Origin: Cliona cf. orientalis
Lineage: Eukaryota; Porifera; Demospongiae; Clionaida; Clionaidae
NCBI GenBank assembly: GCA_963930775.1
Contig: OZ005703.1
Coordinates: 7,254,001 to 7,318,000 of the forward strand
Length of the DNA: 64,000 nt
Direction of reading: 5' to 3'
A model generated the notes under the pieces. The model was given only the letters and a program-made list of their open reading frames with translations. It was not told where the DNA came from and ran no database searches. Numbering within the stretch: position 1 is the first letter of the stretch; each line of letters opens with the position of its first letter. Positions 30,919 through 40,259 of the stretch are shown piece by piece. The position numbers and the translations under genes were made by a program.

Positions 30919-32801
30919 TCAGTGATGAGCTACAGCACCGTAGGCAAGGCACTGAGTTAGTTCATAGCCACCGGTCTTTGCTTGTCCACCTTGTGTTGCT
31001 TGTGCTTGAACTTGCTGCTTGCTGCCTATCTCACTCAAGTCTGCATATTCGTGCTCCATGGGGTTAGTTGGTTCATGTGCTATTACTGGGTTATCGACGT
31101 GGAGACGCAATGACATCTCTCCATGGCCAGCATACATTGGTGAAGTGGCTTCAATCCTGTACAGAGTATATACTATTATTATAAGCAATTACTCTCATGC
31201 ACATTAATTTTCAAAAGCTAGTAGCTACCTTTTTCCAGGAGAACTTAGTGTGTTCTTCTTCTGATGAGCTCTATGCCTTAATGCACAACAAGTTATGATA
31301 GCTATTAAGCTAGTAATGGATGCACCAGCTATGATCCCTACTACCAATGCCACTCCGATGAGCACAAAAGAGTTATTATTGTTATTACTTCCGGTTGCAG
31401 TTGGTGAGTTGGGATTGCTTAATGGACCATCCCCACCGTCCCCTGGAGTGGTTGTAGTATCTCTACAAGACCCGTTTACTCTCAGTAGCTCTTGTCGAAT
31501 GATCACGTTTGTTCCTCCCCCTATCCACTGTTCTATGTGTGAGATTAGTTGGGAGCTGCTAGTACTGGCTGTTCCATGGATCATGGCACGATAGGTCACC
31601 GCCCCCTGAGGAGATTCTGAAGCTGAGAACCAGCGAAACACTTCGTCCGTGATTCTGTCCCTTAGAAGATCACATTGACAGAGATTTTGAATGCTTTCCT
31701 GCACAGTTGCTGTAATATATTCTAACTTTTGATCTCTGTCTTCGTCCTGCATCAGAGAAGATGGAATTATCAGCTGAAACTCAAAATTGAAGCATATTAA
31801 GTCGTATGCATACCATACTTGTCACCCCCTGAGAGCAATTATTCACTCCAGTCAGTCGAAGTTGAAACAAAGAAACTAAACAGAATTGACAATTAAATAA
31901 TTATTATCAATTAAATCTTTGTTTCTCTGATTCCATCTGCTAAAATTCAACATTCTGACTTACAGTCATCGATAGTTGTCACATTAACACTGGTAAGAGG
32001 TCCACTGCGATTACCACTGAAAGCAAATATGCTACAGTTGTACTCTGTAGCTGGTCTGAACCCTCCCAGAGTGTGGCTACCAGCTTCGCTGTAGGTCATC
32101 ACTACAGAGGTAACCCCAAACACGTTAGGCCTACAGGTCAGATTGTAGCTGATGCTTATACTGGTAGAGTCTGCTCCAAAATGAGATGGTAAAGTCCACG
32201 AAATTTGAATTTCCCTGCTGTTAGTAGGTAGAGCAGTGAAGTTTTCAGGAGCACTGAATGTCCCTATAGACGTGTAAGAAAATCATAGTAACATAGCTGC
32301 TATAATTAATATGCTATTACTTACTAATGATATTAGCACAGGCTGTTATATTGCGCAAAGTAGCATCAGGTACCTGACAGCAGTACAGTCCAGTTGGTGA
32401 TTGGGTCCCGCTTTTTCGATTCAGACGCACTACAAGTGGGCCTCTGTTACGGTAAAAGCCATCACTTTGTATCTTAATTGGAACTGGTGTTCTATCCGGG
32501 AAGAACCACTCTCCCATACGATTGAACTCTGAATCGCAACAGTTGGCTAGATCAGTGACACAGAGCAGGGCTTTTTCAGTTTCTCCAATATCTGTTATGA
32601 GAATGTTGCTGCCATTGGCTATGTCAATCCCATTCAGAGTAAGATTCACGCCTTAAATTGGAAAAATATTCCAAAGAAAATGAAAGGCTAGTAGCCCTCA
32701 TGAGCTGCACTTGTATAATGAACTCTTGACTTACTTTGTCCATTGGTGATGTGCTTTCCTCCAAGAAATACTGATATGAATATCAGAAGAAGCACCAACA
32801 T
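30919..32801 (-). CDS. Ig/FN3 receptor C (CC-Ig, FN3, CxC module, TM, tyrosine tail)
   Basis: Six exons (32801-32735, 32651-32325, 32263-31964, 31875-31814, 31746-31229, 31156-30919) join in frame to 503 residues. In order they encode a signal peptide (MLVLLLIFISVFLGG), a CC-Ig domain ('LANCCDS', 'TGLYCCQVPD', 'CANII'), an FN3 domain ('YNLTCRPNVFG', 'GGFRPATEYNCS'), the module's small exon ('LFQLRLTGVNNCS') and its main exon ('LCQCDLL', 'VTYRAMIHG', 'SHIEQWIGGG', 'LLRVNGSCR'). A transmembrane helix ('IGVALVVGIIAGASITSLIA') and a tail with E-Y-A-D-L and the terminal G-Y-E-L-T-Q-C-L-A-Y-G follow. It is a paralogue of the gene at 34490-35761, from which it differs mainly by retaining the module. 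Role probably cell-surface recognition with tyrosine-based signalling; ligand unknown. Confidence 0.85.
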
Positions 32802-33388
32802 TATCTTAGAGCAATTTCCAACTTACAGTGGCTAGTTGATCGAACGATGAAGAATCTCTTGAGTGAATCATGCAATTTGCTGTAGTATTACTGCTCCTAC
32901 ATGGCTTACCATAATAGGTAGCTGTATTGTGGCACCCATAGAAATGTGAAGCTACAGTACTACATGTATATCCTGGACAGGTGGTTCTTACTGATTGATA
33001 TCACTCTTTCAAAAGGTCACTTACCTAATCTGGCTTCAGGTAGCTATATGTATATTAGTTTCAGTTTTTTTATTATGGTACCTGATTAGGTTGTAATAAT
33101 ATAGATTTAGCTAGTAGCTATGTTGAACCTTGTCCCCAGGTTCTCTGATCTCAAATTGAAAAGTGCATGATTGGTGAGGTTGGGTGTCAGATCATGCACT
33201 CCTGGGCTAAGGTACATGATATTATAAGTTATCATTTGTAATAGGCTGAATTTGATTATGTACGTAGCTATCTTGAGTCAATACGTATACTAGGCCGATA
33301 CATATTAGGACCACAAGATTATAATTACTCCTCTTTAATCTCCAAAAACATAATATTTATCCACACAGCTGTAATAATAATATCATTA
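32802..33388. other. Intergenic between receptor C and pseudogene D
   Basis: Presumed promoter of receptor C. Parts match about 35770-36090 and 36720-36946, consistent with the segmental duplication. No gene is seen. Confidence 0.6.
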
Positions 33389-34110
33389 TTATTTGTAGGC
33401 AATTGCACCATAGGCTGGGCACTGGGTCAGCTTGTACTCAATAGTGTTTGGTGGTTGTTGACCTGGAGTTATTGGTGCTTGAATCGCTCGATTCTGCTGC
33501 GATGCGTCATTGTAGATGTCCAATCTCTCGTAGTCGTGATCTAGCGAATCCATTGGCAGTTCGTATATTGTGGGATCTTGGTGGTGGCCCTGCATTAAAA
33601 TATCCATGGAAATATCCGTGATGCAGAGAAGAGCGGCTCCATTACTCCAAAGGCATGTCTCCTATGTCAACGATGCTTATGTAGCTGTTGTTATCGATGA
33701 TATTCCCTCTCAAGGAGAAATACACATTCAAGTTGTATGATGGAGAGAGAAAAGATATTATTATGAAAATAATTTCACCATCATTCATCATACGCTTCAC
33801 TTTGTTGATGCCTATGATGTTGTGGTGCTAGCCTCAGCTGCACATGTGTAGGATCCAGTATTGTCTATCCCAAATGAGCTAATCACGGCTGTAGTGGTGT
33901 AGGTTGTACTGCGTCCCGTAACTGGCTCTACTGTAATAGAGTTGTTGATGGAGAATCTCTCAGGACCGAACAGATACGTGGTCACAGTCACTGGAATGTC
34001 TATACTGCTTGACTCAATTCCACAATGCAGGTCAGAGTAACGTCAGTTCCAATTGGATTTGCTGGATGATTTCGAACCAGTACAGAAATTGGCTGTGGAA
34101 CTGCAATGAA
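33389..34110 (-). pseudogene. Receptor pseudogene D (remnant of a copy of receptor E)
   Basis: Three pieces match receptor E in order: the cytoplasmic-tail exon (about 33595-33389, with I-Y-E-L-P-M, D-Y-E-R-L and Y-K-L-T-Q-C-P-A-Y-G), the 5' part of the CC-Ig exon (about 33605-33730) and the second Ig exon (about 34100-33830). The FN3, module and transmembrane exons are gone, and the tail exon abuts the CC-Ig fragment directly. In the Ig piece a 2-bp 'TA' insertion near 34013 relative to receptor E shifts the frame and creates an immediate stop. No signal peptide exon or first Ig exon is found upstream. This is a disrupted duplicate, though the tail exon itself is still open and well conserved. 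Confidence 0.85.
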
Positions 34111-34489
34111 AAGCTTATCTTGCTGAATGTGCCTATGCTGAGTCAAAGTGTACTGGGCCAGGGAAACCTCTGTGTGTATAGCAGTTAATTTTGTCCGCTA
34201 GCAGTGATATTATTATTGCATATATAATTTATGACCAGGAGTGCATTATGACATAATGTATATAGCCTCATGCATGCATGCATACTGACATAATGTGGAG
34301 AAATGCATATCATTTCCCAAAGGCGTGAAAGTTTTTCTTTCAAGATGTGATGTCTACATTAAATTTTAGTAAAAAAAAATCCCACGAATGTGTTACAATA
34401 TCCATAGTATAAACTGTCAGATATAAAAACTTCTCTGGTAGCTATCACATGCATGCTGTCCAAAATTCCCATTATCATAAACATTTTGT

Positions 34490-35761
34490 TCAATGATGAG
34501 CTACAGCACCGTAGGCAGGGCACCGAGTTAGCTCATAGCCGCCGGTCTTTGCTTGTCCACCTTGTGATACTTCTGCTTGCTGCTTGCTGCCAATCTCACT
34601 CAAGTCTGCATATTCGTGCTCCATGGGGTTAGTTGGTTCATGTGCTATTACTGGGTTATCGATATGGAGACGCAATGACATCTCTCCATGGCCAGCATAC
34701 ATTGGTGAAGTGGCTTCAATCCTGTACAGAGTATACTATTTCTCTCATGCACATTAATTTTCAGAAGTAGCTACCTTTTTCCTGGAGAACTTTGTGTGTT
34801 CTTCTTCTGATGAGCTCTATGCCTTAATACACAACAAGCTATGATAGCTATTAAGCTAGTAATGGATGCACCAGCTATGATCCCTACTACCAATGCCACT
34901 CCGATGAGCAAAGAATTATTACTTCCATCCCTACTGTCCCCAGGAGTGGTCACAGTGTCACTGGTAAGAGGTCCACTGCGATTACCACTGAAAGCAAATA
35001 TGCTACAGTTATACTTTGTAGCCGGTCTGAACCCTCCCAGAGTGTGGCTACCAGCTTCGCTGTAGGTCATCACTACAGAGGTAACCCCAAACACGTTAGG
35101 CCTACAGGTCAGATTGTAGCTGATGCTCATACTGGTAGAGTCTGCTCCAAAATGAGATGGTAAAGTCCACGAAATTTGAATTTCCCTGCTGTTAGTAGGT
35201 AGAGCAGTGAAGTTTTCAGGAGCACCGAATGTCCCTAGACATGTAAGAAAATCATAGTAACATAGCTATAATTAATATGCTATTACTTACTAATGATATT
35301 AGCACAGGTTGTTCTATAGAGCCAAGTAGCATCAGGTACCTGACAGCAGTACAGTCCAATAGGTGATTGGGTCCTGTTTTTTCGATTCAGACGCACTACA
35401 TGTGAGCCTCTGACCCGATAAAAGCCATTACTATCTTTCTTAATTGGAACTTGTGTTCTATCTGGGAATAACCACTCTCCCGTACGGTTGACATCACAAC
35501 AGGAGGCTAGATCAGTGACACAGAGCAGGGCTTTTTCAGCTTCTCCAATATCTGTTATGAGAACGTCGCTGCCATTGGCTATGTCAGTCCCATTCAGAGT
35601 GAGATTCACACCTTGGAAAAATATTCCAAAGAAAATGAAAGGCTAGTAGCCCTCATGAGCTGCACTTGTATAATAATATTATAATGAACTCTTGACTTAC
35701 TTTGTCCATTGGTGATTTGCTCTCCTCCAAGAAATACAAATATCAGAAGAAGCATCAACAT
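34490..35761 (-). CDS. Ig/FN3 receptor F, short form lacking the CxC module
   Basis: Four exons (35761-35701, 35611-35291, 35234-34775, 34721-34490) join to 357 residues with no stop. They encode a signal peptide (MLMLLLIFVFLGG), a CC-Ig domain ('LASCCDVN', 'GLYCCQVPD'), an FN3 domain and then, without an intron, a linker (T-P-G-D-S-R-D-G-S-N-N) leading into the transmembrane helix and a tail almost identical to that of receptor C (E-Y-A-D-L, G-Y-E-L-T-R-C-P-A-Y-G-A-V). Compared with receptor C, the end of the FN3 exon, the small module exon and most of the main module exon are missing. The FN3 is fused in frame to the pre-membrane linker. The deletion preserves the reading frame, so this is probably a functional short receptor. 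Confidence 0.83.
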
Positions 35762-36946
35762 TGTCTAGAGCAATAATTATTTCCAACTTTACAGTGGCTA
35801 GTTGATCGAACGTACGATGAAGATTCTCGAGTGAATCTCGCAAGTTTTTATACTAATTAAGATTCTCTTGAGTGGATTGTTGTGCTGTATTACTCATATG
35901 AGGTTTACCATAATAATATTACACCCATAGGAATGTAAGACTACTACATGTACATCCTGGACAGGTGATTCTCACTGATCGATATCACTTTTTCTAAAGC
36001 TCATGTCATTAGTACCTAAGTGGCTACTAGTTTCAGTTTATTATGGTACATGGTTAGATTATAATAATTTAGAATTTGAATTTTACTGCCACTTTCCTGC
36101 ATGTAGTCAATAGGAGGTAACTAAGTAGCTTAGTTGCTTGTAGGTTTTACTTAGTTACTTGTAAATTTTGGCCAATAGGATCCATGGTATTATGAGAGCT
36201 CCAAGGCAAATAGCTGTACTACTATAGCAACGGTTGAAAAACTCTAAATAACTTAGTTCACCTCGGCCAATGGGATCCACAGTATTTAGCATCCCTCTGT
36301 CCCCTTAGTAACACTCTCGCTGTATATGCTCGGGTGCACAGCTCGGGGCCATCGGGATGCTAAATACTGTAGATCCCTCGTCTTCGATGTCTAACGATTT
36401 GGCTATAATAGGTATACATCAACCATTGTCCCCACGCTGCATGGGGGTCCCTTAATTAAAGTCGCCATTTTGGAAGAATATTATGATATGATTTCAAGAT
36501 AATAAAATATTATGCTACCTATTTGTACATTTGTATTCACAACAACTGCATATAAGCTCCTTCCAATGTACAAAACACATACCTACATATTATTATACCC
36601 ACCGTGGGTCCAGATATTTCGTGAGTTTGAGTATAGTATATGGCCGTACGCGTCCCAAAATGCTAGCTGACACGTAAACATGTCACAGGGGGGAGTATTC
36701 CCACTTGTTTAAGTTTGTACACAATATTCGCTAGTTGGGGTGTCAGATCATACATTCCTGGGCTAATGTACATGACGGAAATGTATAATTTTGTGATATA
36801 TTATACTAAATTTGATTATGTAGCTATCTTGAGTCAATACTAAGCTGATATAATAATATTATAATAGGACCACAAGACCACTGATAGTATTACATGTACT
36901 CCTTTTTAATTTCCAATATTATTTATCCACACAGCTATAAATATTG
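35762..36946. other. Intergenic between receptors E and F, with a foldback
   Basis: About 1.2 kb. It contains a foldback element at 36272-36377 and duplicated non-coding blocks shared with about 32802-33388. No coding exon is recognised. Confidence 0.6.
36272..36377. mobile_element. 106-bp foldback / MITE-like element
   Basis: Arms of 24 bp (GGGATCCACAGTATTTAGCA... and its inverted complement with two mismatches) flank about 58 bp. No coding capacity. Confidence 0.65.
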
Positions 36947-39754
36947 TCATTTGTAGGTGATTGTACCATAGGCTGGGCACTGGGTCAGCTTGTACTCAAT
37001 AGCATTTGGTGGTTGTTGACCTGGAGTTATTGGTGCTTGAATCGCTCGATTCTGCTGTGATGCGTCATTGTAGATGTCCAATCTCTCGTAGTCGTGATCT
37101 AGCGAATCCATTGGCAGTTCGTATATTGTGGGATCTTGGTGGTGGCCCTGCATTGCTTCCGTGGGCGCAACTGCCACTTGATTTGTCTGATCAACTCTCC
37201 CCCTGTGTTTATGTAGTTAGTAGTGTCACTGAAAGTAAATAATATCGATACTAATATGAGATATGAACTACCTTTCCTTATGTTTATTTCTTCTTAGGCA
37301 CACAGCAACTGTTGCTATGACTATCACTATTACAACCACTAAAATAACTGCGGCTAGTGCTCCTCCACTGATGATGAAAATATTGCTATCATTGCCGTTG
37401 GTAGAGTCCGATCTAACACTCCTTTTTAGGCATTCGTCATCCACTAGTGCCAATACGGCAACTCTACAGGATCCGTCTACTCTCAGGAGCACTTGTTGGA
37501 CACTAATGGCAGCTCCTTGGGCCGTCCACTGTTCAATGTGTGAAATTAGCTGAGTGTTGTTGGCACTAGCGGTTCCGTGTAGCATGGCACGATAGGTGAC
37601 TGCAGCAGGAGAGGCTGGGAAACACTGAAATACTTCGTTTGTAATTCGATCACTGGTGACACCGCACTGGCAGAGCTCTTGAGTGCTGTCCATTATCGCA
37701 GCCTTTATGCTTTCTAGCTTGAGACCTGTATCTTCACCCTGTATAATGTGTACATGTGGAAATGTTCCCCTCATTAAGTTTTGGCTTGGTGGGTGAGTCC
37801 ATACAGTGATTTTTTTTACTGTAATCATTATACTAGGCTTACCACCCATTGCCGACAGTTATCCAATCCAGTGAGCCGAAGTTGAAATAAAGAGGCTAAA
37901 AATCAGAGAGAGAGAGATTATATTAGCTACTCTTAAAAAGGATGCATAGCTACTCTAGACTGGTAAGGCTTACACTCATCTAAAGTTGTCACAATAATGC
38001 TGACTGAAGGTCCATGACCAGCGCTATTGGAACCAAACACACTACAGTTGTACTTCGTAGCTGGTTGGAACCCTCCAAGAGTGTAGCTACCGGCTTCATT
38101 ATAGGTCATTATCACAGGGTTGCCCCCTTGTACTTTGGTAGTACAGGTCAATGTGTAATTGGTGATAAATTCAGATTCAGTGGACGGTGGATTCCAGGAA
38201 AACTGAACTTTTCTACTTGTGGGTAAAACTTCAACAGCAAGGTTCATAGGTGCCACTGTTGGAGCCGATACTACAAATTGAAAATGATGATATTATATTA
38301 AATTGCTTGGTAATAATCATTTTATAGGATGACTTACTGATATTAGCACATATTTTTGTTACGTTGCCATTAGTATTTGTAGCCTTACAGCAGTACAACC
38401 CACTAGGTGCCATGGCATTATTGCGACGCTTGAGCGACAATGTGCCTATACTATCTGTATTTGAGTAGATTCTGCCACCATTAGAGGTAATTTTAGATCC
38501 ATTTGGAAATAACCACATCGTCCTGTTGCAACACTGGGAAATATCCGTGACGCAGAGAAGAGCGGCTCGGCCATTACTCCGGTCTCCTATGTCAGCGATG
38601 CTTATGTAGCTGTTGTTAGCAATGATATTCCCTCTCAAGGAGAGATATGAACCTTCAAGTTGTATGATGGAGAGAGAAAAGATAATAGTATTGTCATAAT
38701 ATTATTATTGTTGTGATAATAATTTCACCATCATGCATCATACACTTCACTTCATTGATTATGGTATTAGCCTCGTTTCCATCTCTCAATTTTTCACTTA
38801 GCTATGCATTTATAATATCCATGCAGATTCTAGAGCTTGGGGACGAGGCTAGGCTTGTAGCTATCCTGGATTTACCAGCAGTAATTCGAGTCTGGCCCCC
38901 AATGCCTCCTGAAGCCGTAAGCAGATCCTCATTAGATTTTGTTGAATTGAGACCAGCTGCACATATGTAGGATCCAATATTGTCTATCCCAAATGAGCTG
39001 ATCACGGCTGTAGTGGTGTAGGTTGTGCTGCGTCCCGTAACTGGCTCTACTGTAACAGAGTTGTTGACAGAGAATCTCTCAGGACCGAAAAGATATGTGT
39101 TCACAGTCACTGGAATGTCTACTGCTTGACTCAACTCCACAACGCAGGTCAGAGTAACGTCAGTTCCAATTGGATTTGCTGGATGACTTCGAATCTGTAC
39201 AGAAGTTGGCCGTGGAACTGCAATGAAAAATGAAACAGTTAGCGACTGGCTATAGTATCATGACAATTCTTTCTTACTTTGCACAATGATATCAATTTCA
39301 GTGCTCACAAAGGTCAGTGATGTTTCGCCGGTAGTATGGGTACATCCACATTTGTACTTCCCAGCATGAGAGAGCTTGAGCGGAGAGAAAGAAAGCCTCC
39401 TTGCTGTTTCTCCTTCAATGATTGAATTGTTTTTTCTCCATTCGCAGTGGCTAGTGCTTACCCCAGTGAGATTGCAAGTTAGATGGTAATTATCTCCTCC
39501 AAGAGCTGGGTTCGCCACACTAGGTACAATAGAGATCGAGATCTGACCTACACCGGTGCATAATGACAATGCATGCATAATATTATTATACTGTTGGCAG
39601 ATTATCATGAAATGCTATAATATTATATCAATTGCATGCAAAAAGAAGTCACAATGATTGTTATTATTATAGACAGATACTTACCTTGTGCAATGATCAA
39701 ATAATTTCCAATCAGAGATAGCAACACAACTATACTAAGTGAAATCGTTGACAT
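36947..39754 (-). CDS. Ig/FN3 receptor E (Ig-Ig-CC-Ig-FN3-CxC module-TM-tyrosine tail)
   Basis: Eight exons (39754-39685, 39547-39278, 39217-38876, 38652-38338, 38270-37974, 37895-37843, 37738-37272, 37202-36947) join to 689 residues. They encode a signal peptide (ISLSIVVLLSLIGNYLIIAQ), two Ig domains ('LSHAGKYKCGC'; 'IDNIGSYICAAG'), a CC-Ig domain ('ISQCCNRT', 'GLYCCKA', 'CANI'), an FN3 domain ('YTLTCTTKVQGG', 'GGFQPATKYNCS') and the module ('FQLRLTGLDNCRQWV'; 'LCQCGVTSD', 'VTYRAMLHG', 'SHIEQWTAQG', 'LLRVDGSCR'). A Val/Ile-rich transmembrane helix is followed by a tail with T-I-Y-E-L-P, D-Y-E-R-L-D-I-Y and terminal E-Y-K-L-T-Q-C-P-A-Y-G. Each extracellular domain sits on its own phase-1 exon, which favours domain shuffling. 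It is the most complete family member here; pseudogene D derives from a copy of it. Confidence 0.86.
38767..38854. mobile_element. Foldback element in a receptor E intron
   Basis: TTAGCCTCGTTTCC at the left faces GGGGACGAGGCTAGG at the right, the same arm family as 7347-7385. It lies just past the donor of the exon ending at 38876. Confidence 0.5.
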
Positions 39755-40259
39755 AATTATTATTATTATCAGATTCTGCCTAGTTAGTATTAAAGACAAC
39801 ACTGTTGCGCAGGTAATAGTTGGATTGATGACTGTAGTACTGCGAGCCCTTATCTGAGGCGTTCTCGATCTTGCTATATATGAGCTTGGTGGTGTTGATC
39901 TTCCCTGATAAATAAAACCTTACAATGATCGATTCTAACCAATGGGTGTATTCTGCACCCCCACCCACCCACCCACACAACTCATCTATGGCTCTTGTGG
40001 GTCTTCAGCTAGGCTGTGTAAACAGGTCCTGTGGTTTTGCTTTGAGGTGATTCCTTTTGATCTTTGTAGCTGAAGTCCTTTAAAGATTCAGCGCGTGCGT
40101 GCATGCACCATTACAAGATTTAGGGGATTTTCCTTGCATGTATGCATGCATTTTTGCTGCGTGACTACATCCCTTTTCATGTACAATAATTAAATCTTTA
40201 TGGCAGGTGATTGGTAATGAAAGTTATTATAGTATCATGATCACTATTAATGGTTATGA
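39755..40259. other. Intergenic, promoter side of receptor E
   Basis: About 500 bp between the receptor E start and the 3' end of AASDH. It contains a CCCACCC-rich run near 39957-39976. Nothing else is recognised. Confidence 0.6.

Larger units (their letters stand above)
30530..33740. repeat. Segmental duplication, left copy (~3.57-kb spacing)
   Basis: This interval, with the intact receptor at 30919-32801 and the tail of the pseudogene at 33389 onward, matches about 34110-37202 in the same order and orientation. The stop codons of corresponding genes are about 3.57 kb apart (30919 versus 34490, 33389 versus 36947). Intergenic blocks match too, for example 'gtcagatcatgcactcctgg' near 33187 and its near-copy near 36740. 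Confidence 0.8.
34110..37202. repeat. Segmental duplication, right copy
   Basis: Counterpart of about 30530-33740. It contains receptor F and the tail of receptor E. See the left copy for matching landmarks. The receptor E end is intact here and degenerate in the left copy. Confidence 0.8.
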
